Of a stretch of 64,000 nt of DNA, positions 32,542-42,429 are shown piece by piece. The notes beneath the pieces were generated by a model, which was not told where the DNA came from, made no database searches, and was given only the letters and a program-made list of their open reading frames with translations. The position numbers were made by a program, and so were the translations under genes. This stretch comes from Bradymonadales bacterium (GTDB lineage Bacteria; Myxococcota_A; Bradymonadia; JAFGEP01): the NCBI GenBank assembly GCA_016931535.1, contig JAFGEP010000019.1, positions 1 to 64,000 of the forward strand, written 5' to 3'. How positions within the stretch are numbered: the stretch's first letter is position 1; each line of letters starts with the position of its first letter.

Positions 32542-35043
32542 ATGTCACACGAACCTCGCGAATCGAATGTCCGTCTGCAGATCCGGGTCGAGGACGACCG
32601 CACCGGGATGCACCCGGTCACCCTGGAGCGGGCGGTGCTCGATCACCTGTACTATACCTGCTCCAAGGACCAACCTTCGGCCACCCCGCTGGACGTTTAC
32701 CGGGCGGTAGCCCATACGGCGCGGGATCGACTGGTCCACCGCTGGATGGCCACCCAGCGCACCTACTACGCCCAGGATGTGAAGCGGGTGTACTACCTGT
32801 CGGCGGAGTACCTGCTGGGGAGGATGCTGCACAGCCACCTGGCCTATCTCGGGCAGGTGGAGACGGCGCGGGAGCTGCTCTTGAAGTATGGCCTGAAGCT
32901 GGGGGATATCCTGGAGCAGGAGAACGATCCGGGGCTGGGCAACGGGGGGCTGGGGCGGCTGGCGGCGTGCTTTCTGGACTCCATGGCGACCTTGCAGTTG
33001 CCGGGCTACGGGTACGGGATCCTGTATGAGTTCGGAATCTTCCACCAGGTCATCCGGGATGGCTGGCAGGTGGAGCAGGGCGATGCCTGGATGCACTACG
33101 GCTGCGACTGGGAGATCCCGCGCCACGAGTACACGGTGCCGGTCAGCTTCTACGGCCGGGTGGACGGGTACTTTGACGAGCAGGGGCGATACCGGGCGCG
33201 CTGGCTGGATACCCAGCAGGTCCTGGGGGTTCCACACGACATTCCCTGCCCCGGTTATGGCAACAGCACGGTGAACACCCTGCGGCTGTGGGCGGCCCGG
33301 GCCACCCGGGAGTTCAACCTGGCGGTGTTCAACGATGGGGACTACCGGCGGGCGGTGGAGGAGAAGGCGCTGACGGAGAGCATCTCCAAGGTGCTCTACC
33401 CCAAGGACGACACTCCCGAGGGCCGGGAGCTGCGCCTCAAGCAGCAGTACTTCTTCGTGTGCTGCTCCATCCACGACATCATCCGCCGCTACCGGAAGCA
33501 GCACGACCGGTTCGACCAGTTTGCCGACAAGGTGGCCATCCAGCTGAACGACACCCATCCGGCCATTGCGGTGGCGGAGCTGATGCGGGTGCTGGTGGAC
33601 GAGGAAGGGCTGACCTGGGAGGAGGCCTGGGAGATCACCGAGGCGACCATCGCCTACACCAACCACACGCTGTTGGGGGAAGCGCTGGAGAGGTGGCCGG
33701 TGGCCATGTTCGAGCGGTTGTTGCCCCGCCATCTCCAGATCATCTACGAGATCAACAAGCGGTTCCTGGCTCAGGTGCAGCTCGCCTATCCAGAGGACGA
33801 CGCCCGGCTGGCGCGGATGTCGATCATCGAGGAGGGGCCGCAAAAGAGGGTCCGGATGGCCAACCTGGCGGTGGTCGGCTCCCACAGTGTCAACGGGGTG
33901 GCCCAGCTGCATTCCCGCTTGATCACCAGCGACCTGATGCCGGAGATGGCCGCCTTCTGGCCGCACAAGTTCAACAACAAGACCAACGGGGTCACTCCAC
34001 GGCGCTGGTTGCTGCTATCCAATCCGGAGCTGGCCAAGGCGATCACGGTGGAGATTGGCGATGGCTGGCTCACCGACATGGAGCGGTTGAAGGAGCTGGA
34101 GCAGCGGGTCGACAACTGGTCCTTTCTCGACCAGCTGGGGGCCGTCAAGCGAGAGAACAAGCGGAGGCTGGCCGCCTTCCTCCGCGAGGAGATCGGGACG
34201 GCGGTGGACCCGGACTCCCTGTTCGACGTGCAGGTCAAGCGGATCCACCTGTACAAGCGGCAGCTCATGAACTGCCTGCACATCATCTCGCTCTATCGGG
34301 AGATCCTGGACAGCCCGAACCAGGACCGGGTACCCAGGACCTTCCTGTTCGGAGGCAAGGCGGCGCCCGGCTATGCCATGGCCAAGCTGCACATCAAGCT
34401 GATCAATGACGTGGCGGCGGTGGTGAACAACGATCCCGCCGTCCGAGGACTGATCCGGGTCGTCTTCGTGCCCAACTACGGGGTCTCGCTGGCCCAACGC
34501 ATCATCCCGGCCGCAGACCTGTCCGAACAGATCTCGCTGGCAGGCATGGAGGCCTCGGGGACCGGCAACATGAAGTTCGCCATGAACGGCGCCCTGACCA
34601 TCGGCACCCTGGATGGGGCCAACATCGAGATCCGGGAGCGGGTGGGGGCCGACAACTTCTTCCTGTTCGGCCTGACCGCCGAGCAGGTCCGGACCCAGCG
34701 GCAAGAGGGGTATTTCCCCTCCACCTTCATCGTGCGAAACGAGCGGCTGCGCGCCGCCATCGACCTGATCGGCTCCGGTCGGTTCAGCCCGGACGATCTG
34801 GGCCGGTTCCAGCCGGTAGTGGACGATCTCTGGAGATACGACAGCTACCTCATCTGCGCCGACTTCGAGGACTACCTGCGCGCTCAGCGGGAGGTGGAGG
34901 AGACCTACCGGGATCCGGTGGAGTGGCAGCGGCGGGCGGCGCTGAACATCGCCAACACGGGGTACTTCTCGAGCGACCGGACCATCCGGCAGTATGCCGA
35001 GGAGATCTGGGGGGTTACACCCTGCCCGGTGACGGTGCGGTAA
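32542..35043 (+). CDS. glgP: Glycogen phosphorylase
   Basis: 833 aa, full length for the family. PLP-binding lysine lies in the signature EASGTGNMKFAMNG (residues about 671-684), followed by LDGANIEI. Early blocks such as YYLSAEYLLGR and NDPGLGNGGLGRLAACFLDS match the catalytic domain. It releases glucose-1-phosphate from glycogen. A TTGACA at 32474-32479 has only a weak -10 (TGAAGT) 17 bp on. It is the only plainly glycogen-related gene here besides the GH13 enzyme 4.7 kb downstream. Confidence 0.96.
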   Translation: MSHEPRESNVRLQIRVEDDRTGMHPVTLERAVLDHLYYTCSKDQPSATPLDVYRAVAHTARDRLVHRWMATQRTYYAQDVKRVYYLSAEYLLGRMLHSHLAYLGQVETARELLLKYGLKLGDILEQENDPGLGNGGLGRLAACFLDSMATLQLPGYGYGILYEFGIFHQVIRDGWQVEQGDAWMHYGCDWEIPRHEYTVPVSFYGRVDGYFDEQGRYRARWLDTQQVLGVPHDIPCPGYGNSTVNTLRLWAARATREFNLAVFNDGDYRRAVEEKALTESISKVLYPKDDTPEGRELRLKQQYFFVCCSIHDIIRRYRKQHDRFDQFADKVAIQLNDTHPAIAVAELMRVLVDEEGLTWEEAWEITEATIAYTNHTLLGEALERWPVAMFERLLPRHLQIIYEINKRFLAQVQLAYPEDDARLARMSIIEEGPQKRVRMANLAVVGSHSVNGVAQLHSRLITSDLMPEMAAFWPHKFNNKTNGVTPRRWLLLSNPELAKAITVEIGDGWLTDMERLKELEQRVDNWSFLDQLGAVKRENKRRLAAFLREEIGTAVDPDSLFDVQVKRIHLYKRQLMNCLHIISLYREILDSPNQDRVPRTFLFGGKAAPGYAMAKLHIKLINDVAAVVNNDPAVRGLIRVVFVPNYGVSLAQRIIPAADLSEQISLAGMEASGTGNMKFAMNGALTIGTLDGANIEIRERVGADNFFLFGLTAEQVRTQRQEGYFPSTFIVRNERLRAAIDLIGSGRFSPDDLGRFQPVVDDLWRYDSYLICADFEDYLRAQREVEETYRDPVEWQRRAALNIANTGYFSSDRTIRQYAEEIWGVTPCPVTVR

Positions 35044-35071
35044 CGGCAGTCCAGCGGCGACAGGAGGTCGT

Positions 35072-38000
35072 ATGGGGACAGTGCTTCATGGCGTGAAAGC
35101 TGGTCCCGGGATGTGCATGTGGGCCGAGCGCACGGCAGGGGTGGAAGGCACGACGCCGGTGGTGAGGCGGCCCCGGTCCAAAGAGCGGGTCGCGCGGCCC
35201 CATCCGTTTGCCGCCACCCACGGCGAGATGGAGGCGGCGCTGGAGGCGAGCGGCCTGGAGGTGTGTCTGGCGCCCCACCAGAGAGGCGAGGCGACCATCT
35301 GGCTGCCGGCACGGAGTGGGGTTCCCGTTCCCTCCAGTCCACTGGTGGGCGAGATGGGGACGGCCAGCAGAGCGGCCTCGGGCCTTTTCCCGTTCACGGT
35401 AGCCGTGTTGCGGCTCGATACCGCTTCGGTCATCGAGATCCTGCTGGCCTTCGGTGATCGATCGGTGATCGTCCCGGGGGTGATCGCGGGCTCGGATCTG
35501 GCCTACTGGTCGCGGGTGCTGCTTCTGGCCGGCTCGATGGTCACCAGGCAGCGGTACCTTCCGTCGGTCAAGCTGGCCAGGCCAGCCGGCTTTACCTCCC
35601 ATGGGGACCAGATCACCCCGTCGCCCCCCGACAGGGGCGCTATCCTGTCGAGCTCTCTCGGCTCGGGCCGCTCCCGGAGTTCGAGCGCCAGGTCGCGGGC
35701 CGTTCGACCAGGCGAGAAGCCGTCCGAAAGGGTCGCCGCGGGTCTCGGGGCGGTTTGCCGATCGGTCTGGGAGCCGGTGCCAGACGCGCAGGATCTGGAG
35801 CAGCTGGCTCGGCTGGCAGAAGGGCTGCCTCCTGTGGTGCGCTCGGGGTCGCTCTCGGGTGAGAATGTGCCGCCGGCGGTCGATCCCAACAGGCTGGTGG
35901 AGGAGATAGTCGAGGAGATGCTGGACCAGCTGGTGCGCAGCTCCGTGATCGCTCCGATTGGTTTGGCGAGGAGCTCTTGGGGCCAGGGAGAGGGCGGTTT
36001 CGACAGCGTACACGACCAGTGGTTGTCCTCCCTGTTCTCGCTCGACAGCCGCCTGTCGGCGGATGCGGCTGCCCTGGCGCAGCTCTACGAGGCGGTGACG
36101 CGCTGGCGAGAGCCGTTGATGACCACGGCGGCGGCGCCTTACCGGCTTTGCTTCCGCTTGGAGGAGCCTGTCTGGGACAAGGAGGGGGCGATTCCAGAGG
36201 CGCCTTGGGGAGCGGCGTGGAATGGGGGGGTGGCCGGGCGAGGGGGCTCGGTACAGGATCGGGTTTCGCCCTCTGACCGAATGCCTGTCGGTAAGACATC
36301 GGATCTGGCGACGGCCGGCCGGGAGGAACCTCTGGCGGAGGAGCGATGGTTCGTTCGGTACCTGGTCCAGCCGGCTGACGATCCGAGCCTGATGGTGCCC
36401 GCCGAGCAGACCTGGAGCGATCGAGCGGGGGAGGCGGTCAGGAGCCTGAAGCGCAGGGGAGCCGACCCGCTCCAGTTTTTGCTCGCGGCGCTGGGGCAGG
36501 CTGCCGGGGTATGCCCCCGCATCGAGCAGAGCCTTCGGGCTTCGCGGCCCTCCGGCTATGAGCTGGACAGAGTGGGGGCCCACGAGTTTCTCACGGTCAA
36601 GTCGATCATGCTGCAACAGGCGGGCTTCGCGGTGCTCCTGCCGGCCTGGTGGACGCGCAGAGGGACCAGGCAGCGGCTGACCGCGCGGGCTGGGGCCAAG
36701 AGCCCAACGATGACGGGCGGGAAGGGGCTCTCGCTGGACCAGATGGTTCAAGTCGACTGGGAGGTGGCACTGGGTGGTGAGCCGATCTCCTTGGACGAGC
36801 TCCAGGCGTTGGCCCGGCTCAAGGCGCCCCTGGTGCGGTTGAGGGGGCAGTGGGTGCTGGTGCGGGCGGAGGAGGTCGCGGCGGCAGCGGCCTTCTGGAA
36901 TGCGGCTGTCCCGCGGAAGATGAGTGCGCGGGAGCTGGTGCGGCTGGCGATCGGAGCCAGCAGCCCGCCGGGGGAGATCCCGTTCGAGGGGGTGATGGCG
37001 ACCGGCTGGCTGGGCCAGTTGTTGTCGCGGCTGGAGCAGAAGAGCGGGCTGGTGGAGCTCGACCAACCGGAGGGCTTTGAGGGGAGCTTGCGGCCCTACC
37101 AGCTGAGGGGGTACTCCTGGCTGGCGTTCCTGCGGGATCTGGGATTGGGTGGCTGCCTGGCGGACGACATGGGGCTGGGGAAGACCATCCAGGCCTTGGC
37201 CTTGCTCCAGCGGGAGCGGTGGGCTGGAGAGCGGCGGCCGGTTCTGTTGATCTGCCCCACCTCTGTGGTGACCAACTGGCAGAAGGAGGCTGCGCGCTTT
37301 ACCCCCGGCCTCTCGGTGCTGGTCCACCACGGGGCGACCCGGAGCAAAGGGGCGGCCTTCGCCGCCGAGGCCGGCCAGCAGACGCTGGTTGTCACCAGCT
37401 ACGCGCTGCTGCAGCGGGACAGCTTAGATTTCCAGGAGGTGGAATGGGCCGGCGTGATCCTGGACGAGGCGCAGAACATCAAGAACCCGGAAACCAAGCA
37501 GGCGCGAGCGGCCCGTTCCCTGAGGTCCGGTTACAGGCTGGCGCTGACCGGTACCCCGGTGGAGAACAACGTGGGAGATCTCTGGTCGTTGATGGAGTTT
37601 CTGAACCCCGGCTTTCTGGGCAGCCAGACCTCCTTCAAGCGTGAGTTTTTCATCCCCATCCAGGCCGGCCGGGACCCGGTGGCCGCGGAGCGGCTCCGGC
37701 GCATCACCACCCCCTTCATCCTCCGGAGGCTCAAGACCGATCGCCTCATCATCGCCGATCTGCCCGAGAAGCAGGAGATGAAGGTCTTTTGCACTCTGAC
37801 CAAGGAGCAGGCTTCGCTCTATGCCGCCGTGCTCGAGCAGACCCAGGCCGCCATCGAACAGGCCGAAGGGATGCAGCGCCGGGGCCTCATCCTGGCCATG
37901 CTCACCAAGTTGAAACAGGTCTGCAACCACCCGCTCCAGCTTCTGGGCGATGGCTCCCCCATTCCGGGGCGTTCGGGCAAGCTGTCCCGCATCGTCGAGA

Positions 38001-38512
38001 TGCTGGAGGAGGCGCTGTCGGTGGGCGACCGAGCGCTGATCTTCACCCAGTTCGCCGAGATGGGGCAGATACTCAAGCGGCATCTGCAGGAGAGCTTCGG
38101 CCGGGAGGTCCTCTTTTTGCACGGCGCGGTGGTCAAGAAGAAGCGCGACCAGATGATCGAGCGGTTCCAGGAGGAGGGCGGGCCGCCGCTGTTCGTGCTG
38201 TCGCTCAAGGCGGGGGGGACCGGGCTCAACCTGACCAGGGCCAACCACGTTTTTCATTTCGATCGCTGGTGGAACCCGGCGGTGGAGAACCAGGCCACCG
38301 ATCGGGCTTTTCGCATCGGTCAATCCCAGAACGTCCAGGTGCACAAGTTCGTGTGCGCCGGGACGTTCGAGGAGAAGATCGACGAGCTGATCGAACGGAA
38401 GCAGGAGATCGCCGGTGAGGTGGTCGGTAGCGGCGAAGGATGGCTGACCGAGATGTCCAACCAGCAGATCCGCAGCGTCTTCGCCCTGCGAGACGACTGC
38501 GTCGGAGAATGA
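35072..38512 (+). CDS. SNF2-family helicase-like ATPase
   Basis: 1146 aa with AGGAGG 5 nt before the ATG. The N-terminal 640 residues are a divergent, Arg/Gly-rich accessory region found in bacterial SNF2 proteins. The motor starts near residue 675: DDMGLGKT (motif I), LICPTSV (Ia), LDEAQNIKN (motif II, DEAQ), LTGTPVEN (III), then the second RecA lobe with IFTQFAEM, LSLKAGGTGLNL and QATDRAFRIGQ (VI). It is a DNA translocase rather than a true helicase. It is followed 1 bp later by a SWIM zinc-finger gene, a pairing known in bacteria, so the two proteins probably act together on DNA or on DNA-bound proteins. Confidence 0.92.
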   Translation: MGTVLHGVKAGPGMCMWAERTAGVEGTTPVVRRPRSKERVARPHPFAATHGEMEAALEASGLEVCLAPHQRGEATIWLPARSGVPVPSSPLVGEMGTASRAASGLFPFTVAVLRLDTASVIEILLAFGDRSVIVPGVIAGSDLAYWSRVLLLAGSMVTRQRYLPSVKLARPAGFTSHGDQITPSPPDRGAILSSSLGSGRSRSSSARSRAVRPGEKPSERVAAGLGAVCRSVWEPVPDAQDLEQLARLAEGLPPVVRSGSLSGENVPPAVDPNRLVEEIVEEMLDQLVRSSVIAPIGLARSSWGQGEGGFDSVHDQWLSSLFSLDSRLSADAAALAQLYEAVTRWREPLMTTAAAPYRLCFRLEEPVWDKEGAIPEAPWGAAWNGGVAGRGGSVQDRVSPSDRMPVGKTSDLATAGREEPLAEERWFVRYLVQPADDPSLMVPAEQTWSDRAGEAVRSLKRRGADPLQFLLAALGQAAGVCPRIEQSLRASRPSGYELDRVGAHEFLTVKSIMLQQAGFAVLLPAWWTRRGTRQRLTARAGAKSPTMTGGKGLSLDQMVQVDWEVALGGEPISLDELQALARLKAPLVRLRGQWVLVRAEEVAAAAAFWNAAVPRKMSARELVRLAIGASSPPGEIPFEGVMATGWLGQLLSRLEQKSGLVELDQPEGFEGSLRPYQLRGYSWLAFLRDLGLGGCLADDMGLGKTIQALALLQRERWAGERRPVLLICPTSVVTNWQKEAARFTPGLSVLVHHGATRSKGAAFAAEAGQQTLVVTSYALLQRDSLDFQEVEWAGVILDEAQNIKNPETKQARAARSLRSGYRLALTGTPVENNVGDLWSLMEFLNPGFLGSQTSFKREFFIPIQAGRDPVAAERLRRITTPFILRRLKTDRLIIADLPEKQEMKVFCTLTKEQASLYAAVLEQTQAAIEQAEGMQRRGLILAMLTKLKQVCNHPLQLLGDGSPIPGRSGKLSRIVEMLEEALSVGDRALIFTQFAEMGQILKRHLQESFGREVLFLHGAVVKKKRDQMIERFQEEGGPPLFVLSLKAGGTGLNLTRANHVFHFDRWWNPAVENQATDRAFRIGQSQNVQVHKFVCAGTFEEKIDELIERKQEIAGEVVGSGEGWLTEMSNQQIRSVFALRDDCVGE

Positions 38513-38513
38513 C

Positions 38514-39662
38514 ATGAGACGGCGACGCGATTACTGGTCCTACTACGATGACTACCCGCGGTACACCCCCTCCTCCCCCATCCCAACCAAGGGCGGCATC
38601 AAGGCTCGTTCCAAGCGGGGGGCGTTCGGCGAAAGCTGGTGGGCCAGGCGCTGGATCGCGGTGCTGGAGAGCTTCCATATCGGAGCCCGCCTGAGCCGGG
38701 GGCGCAATTACGCGCGCCAGGGACAGGTGACCGAGATCGACATCGTCGAGGGGATGGTGACGGCCAAGGTCCAGGGATCTCGGGCAAAACCCTACAAGGT
38801 CACCATCCGCATAAAAACACTGGGTCCCGAGGAGTGGACCCGGGTGGCACGGGCCATGGGGGGGGAGGCGCTGCTGGTGGCCAAGCTGCTGGCGGGCGAG
38901 ATGCCACAGGAGATCGAGACGGTCTTCCAGCAGGCCGGTCTCTCCCTGTTCCCTTCACGCAGCCAGGATCTGCAGACCGACTGCAGCTGCCCGGACTGGT
39001 CCAACCCCTGCAAGCACATCGCCGCGGTCTACTACCTCATCGGTGAGGAGTTCGACCGGGACCCCTTCCTCCTGTTCAAGATTCGCGGGCTGGACCGGTC
39101 CGGCCTGCTGGCCTTGCTGGGTGATTCGGCGCCGGAGCCGGAGGCCAGATCGCTCAAGCCGGAGGAGGGGCGGGAGGCGACGGGCCGGAAGAAGCGAGGA
39201 GGGTCCAGGGCTGGCACCAAGAAAACCGCCCCGGAGTCGAGCCCAAAGAAGGATCGGCCTTCGACCGACCAACCTCTGGCCACCACGGCGACCGCTTCCC
39301 CCTTGGAAACACCAGCGCTGGCCGGGCCAATCCACCCCATCCCTCGATCCGCCACCTCCGGGGGCTCGATCACCCCCCCGCTCACCGGGCCAGCGGTGGA
39401 TTTCGGCATCCCGCTTCCGTCCGATCCAGCCCTTTTCTGGCGCGAGCTTCCGCTGCCGGCAGCGCCGGCGCAGGATATCGACTACCCCCAGGTATCCGCT
39501 GCTCTGCTTCGCAGGCTGGGCGGCTTCCCCTTCTGGCGCGGGAACGAGGATTTCCTGGAGGCGCTGCTGCCGGTTTACGAGAACGCCGCCGAGGTGGGGC
39601 TGGATGTGGTTGCCGAGCTGACCAGGACAAGGCCGAACGCCGACAACAAGGGGGTCTTGTGA
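38514..39662 (+). CDS. SWIM zinc-finger protein, partner of the SNF2 ATPase
   Basis: 382 aa. The N-terminal part (residues 1-150) has GESWWARRWIAVLE and a conserved region typical of SWIM-containing bacterial proteins. The SWIM motif is CSCPDW...CKHIAAVYY near residue 160 (C-x-C-x6-C-x-H). Residues 210-310 are a low-complexity Pro/Ser/Thr/Arg linker, followed by a short ordered C-terminus with DYPQVSAALLRRLG. SWIM domains bind DNA or protein. One base separates it from the SNF2 gene. Confidence 0.85.
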   Translation: MRRRRDYWSYYDDYPRYTPSSPIPTKGGIKARSKRGAFGESWWARRWIAVLESFHIGARLSRGRNYARQGQVTEIDIVEGMVTAKVQGSRAKPYKVTIRIKTLGPEEWTRVARAMGGEALLVAKLLAGEMPQEIETVFQQAGLSLFPSRSQDLQTDCSCPDWSNPCKHIAAVYYLIGEEFDRDPFLLFKIRGLDRSGLLALLGDSAPEPEARSLKPEEGREATGRKKRGGSRAGTKKTAPESSPKKDRPSTDQPLATTATASPLETPALAGPIHPIPRSATSGGSITPPLTGPAVDFGIPLPSDPALFWRELPLPAAPAQDIDYPQVSAALLRRLGGFPFWRGNEDFLEALLPVYENAAEVGLDVVAELTRTRPNADNKGVL

Positions 39663-39786
39663 ACAGGTGGAGGTGGTAGTTCCAGCGGCCCGGAGGTTGG
39701 GCCCTACGAGTGGGACAAGCGCCGGCTGAAGGGAGGCCAGGTGGAGCAGCCGGTCGGGTAGGGTTTGAATCAGCGGAGAGGAACAC

Positions 39787-41502
39787 ATGAGAACAACAGC
39801 TCGATTTCCTTCGGTTTTTTGGTGTAACGGGGTGGCGGGACCGGTCATCCTTGCCGTCTTGTTGTGCCGTTGCAGCTCCCCTCAGCCCTCGCCGGGATCT
39901 CTGCAGGATGTTGTGCCCGAGACCGTGTTCGAGGGATGTGACGACCCACAAGCAACGACCGAAGGAGGCTGGTGGGATTCGGCGATCTTCTACGAGATCT
40001 TCGTCCGCAGCTTCATGGACTCCGATGGTGACGGCATCGGCGACCTGCAGGGGATCCTCCAGCGCCTCGACTACCTGAACGACGGGAGGCCCGGGGAGGG
40101 GGACGACCTGGAGGTCGACGCCATCTGGTTGATGCCGATCTTCGAGTCCCCGTCCTACCATGGTTACGACACCATCGATTACCTCCACGTGGAGCGGGAC
40201 TACGGGACCAACGACGACCTTGGCGCCCTGATCGAAGCCTGTCGGGAGCGGTCGGTCCGGGTGATCTTCGACCTGGTGGTGAACCATACCTCCAACCAGC
40301 ACCCCTGGTTTCTGGACTCCCGGTCGAGCCCGGACAGCGAGCGCCGGAGCTACTACCTCTGGCGGCCGGACGACCCTGGCTGGACCCAGCCCTGGTCCAG
40401 CAACCCGGTGTGGCACCTGTGGGAAGGCCAGTACTACTACGGCCTGTTCTGGGCCGGCATGCCCGACCTGAACTATGCGGATCCCCGGGTGGCGGCGGAG
40501 ATGACCGATGTGGCGCGGACCTGGCTCGAGCGAGGCGCAGCCGGCTTCCGGATCGATGCCGCCCGTCACCTGTTCGAGAACGACCAGGGCAATGAGCCCG
40601 ATCTCCCCGAGACCCACACCTTTTTCCAACAGTTCACGTCCGAGCTACAGGCCGATCATCCCGAGATCTACCTGGTCGCCGAGACCTGGGCGCCTCGCGA
40701 TGCGGTGGCCACCTATTACGGGGAGGGCCGGGAGTTCCAGCAGGCGTTCGCCTTCGACTTCGCCGAGGCGATCGAGACGGCGCTCACCAGCAGTAGTGTC
40801 GCTCCGATCCGGGAGGCGCTCGGCAGCCAGGTCGCCCACGCCACCCCCTGGAGCTTCGAGGCTACCTTTTTGTCCAACCACGACATCGATCGGCTGGCCC
40901 AGAGGCTGCCCCAACAGTGGATGCAACGGGCGGCGGCTTCTCTCCTGATGACATTGCCGGGCACCCCCTACATCTACTACGGGGACGAGCTGGGGATGGG
41001 GCAGGGAACCGGCGGAGGCGACGAGGCCAAGCGGACCCCCATGCCCTGGGATGGCAGCACACAGGCTGGCTTCACCTCGGGCCAGCCCTGGTACTCCCTT
41101 TCCTCTGGCCACGAGAGCCGCAACGTCTCGGTCGAGCTTGCCGATACTGACAGCCTGCTCAACCACTACCGCACTCTGATCCGGCTGCGGAAGGGGCATG
41201 CCTCCTTGCGGACGGGGGGCTGCATCCGCCTGGTGGAGACCGACCACGACCAGCTGTTGGCCATGTTCCGCTACGACGATCGTGAACGGCTGCTGGTGCT
41301 GGTCAACCTTGGCGAGGAGGTCCTGGACCCACAGCCGCTGGATCTCAGCGCTCATGCAGATCTCGTCGGTCCAGCCGGTGGGCCGGTGTCCTGCCTTCTG
41401 GGATCCTGCGGGACGTTCCAGGGATCTGCCGGACTGGACGCCTTTCCGGTCGGCGGGTCGCTGCAGGTCGGAGAAGCTCGGGTGATCCAGTTCGGGGAGT
41501 GA
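39787..41502 (+). CDS. GH13 alpha-amylase-family enzyme, exported
   Basis: 571 aa. The N-terminus has a hydrophobic leader (GPVILAVLLCRCSS) that looks like a signal peptide; the Cys residues suggest but do not prove lipidation. The (beta/alpha)8 barrel shows the four GH13 regions: DLVVNH, GFRIDAARH (nucleophile Asp near 255), VAETW (acid/base Glu near 298) and SNHDIDR (third Asp near 364). A C-terminal beta-domain follows. It should hydrolyse or transfer alpha-1,4/1,6-glucans outside the cytoplasm; exact specificity (amylase, trehalose synthase, isomaltase) is not decided by these motifs. Confidence 0.92.
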   Translation: MRTTARFPSVFWCNGVAGPVILAVLLCRCSSPQPSPGSLQDVVPETVFEGCDDPQATTEGGWWDSAIFYEIFVRSFMDSDGDGIGDLQGILQRLDYLNDGRPGEGDDLEVDAIWLMPIFESPSYHGYDTIDYLHVERDYGTNDDLGALIEACRERSVRVIFDLVVNHTSNQHPWFLDSRSSPDSERRSYYLWRPDDPGWTQPWSSNPVWHLWEGQYYYGLFWAGMPDLNYADPRVAAEMTDVARTWLERGAAGFRIDAARHLFENDQGNEPDLPETHTFFQQFTSELQADHPEIYLVAETWAPRDAVATYYGEGREFQQAFAFDFAEAIETALTSSSVAPIREALGSQVAHATPWSFEATFLSNHDIDRLAQRLPQQWMQRAAASLLMTLPGTPYIYYGDELGMGQGTGGGDEAKRTPMPWDGSTQAGFTSGQPWYSLSSGHESRNVSVELADTDSLLNHYRTLIRLRKGHASLRTGGCIRLVETDHDQLLAMFRYDDRERLLVLVNLGEEVLDPQPLDLSAHADLVGPAGGPVSCLLGSCGTFQGSAGLDAFPVGGSLQVGEARVIQFGE

Positions 41503-41621
41503 GGAGGCGTCGGGAGGTCGCTACCGGCAAGCGCCAGCAGAAGTGGGCCGATGGGGGGCAGGCTGTTGGCCCTGACGAACGGACCACCCACCACCTGGGT
41601 GACAGGACCGAGGAGCTGACC

Positions 41622-42407
41622 ATGAGCGTATCGCCTGCGGATCGCCAACCGGGCGCCATTCTGTCCAAGCTCTGCCTGGGCGTGGCTTCGGATGCCGTCT
41701 TGACGGATGTCCGCATCGGCCCCTTTGTCACCGCCGTCCGGACCACCGTGGGAACGGGCATCGCCACCACCATGCTCGATCCGCAGATTCGGGGGCGCCA
41801 TCCCATGGCGGTGATGGCGGGTCGATATCAGAGGATGCCGGTGGTGGAGGTAGTCCAACGATCCCGCCAGGGGAGCACCCTGGAGCGCTCGGTGGCGGTG
41901 GCCTCCATCCACGGGTCGATCCGGAACAGGCTCCCGGTCGCTCGATCGGTCAATGGGTTCGACATCTTGGTGCAGCTCGGCCATCACAAACGGGTGGTGT
42001 TCATCGGCCACTTCCCCTTCGTGGATAGCGATCGGGTGGAGGGCTTCGCCTCGCTGGATGTATTCGAGCTGCCGGAGCGGGCGCGGCCTGGCGATCACCT
42101 GGCGGAGGATCTTCCGAAGCTGTTGGGCCGGGCCGACCTGGTCGCCATCACCGGGACTACCCTGGTCAACAACACGCTGGAAGAGATCCTGAGCCACTGC
42201 TCTGGCGGTTCCCTCCGCTTGATGCTGGGGCTGACGACGCCGTTGAGCCCGATCTTGTTCGAGTGCGGGCTGGATATCCTGTGCGGGGTGATGGTCGAGC
42301 AGCCGGATCGGTTGCTGATCGAGGCCGCAGAGGGAGCCACCCACAAGCAGATCGGCGGGCTGCGCAAGGTGATGTGTGTCCGGCCGGGGCTGGATGTGGC
42401 GGGCTGA
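41622..42407 (+). CDS. DUF364/DUF4213-type Rossmann-like protein
   Basis: 261 aa from the ATG at 41622 with AGGAG 7 nt upstream. The start RIGPFVTAVRT and GIATTM, then VGHF-like FIGHFPFVD and DLVAITGTTLVNNTLEEIL, match the DUF4213-DUF364 pair, a Rossmann-like domain proposed to bind or chelate heavy metals or corrinoid-like ligands. Biochemical function is unproven. It lies 119 bp after the amylase gene and converges on the kinase gene, 22 bp apart. Confidence 0.75.
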   Translation: MSVSPADRQPGAILSKLCLGVASDAVLTDVRIGPFVTAVRTTVGTGIATTMLDPQIRGRHPMAVMAGRYQRMPVVEVVQRSRQGSTLERSVAVASIHGSIRNRLPVARSVNGFDILVQLGHHKRVVFIGHFPFVDSDRVEGFASLDVFELPERARPGDHLAEDLPKLLGRADLVAITGTTLVNNTLEEILSHCSGGSLRLMLGLTTPLSPILFECGLDILCGVMVEQPDRLLIEAAEGATHKQIGGLRKVMCVRPGLDVAG

Positions 42408-42429
42408 TCGCTTTCTTGCGAGCCGCCTG

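Noticed and set aside
37424..38515. Long minus-strand frame opposite the SNF2 motor
   Set aside because: Shadow of a helicase domain whose plus-strand motifs are complete.
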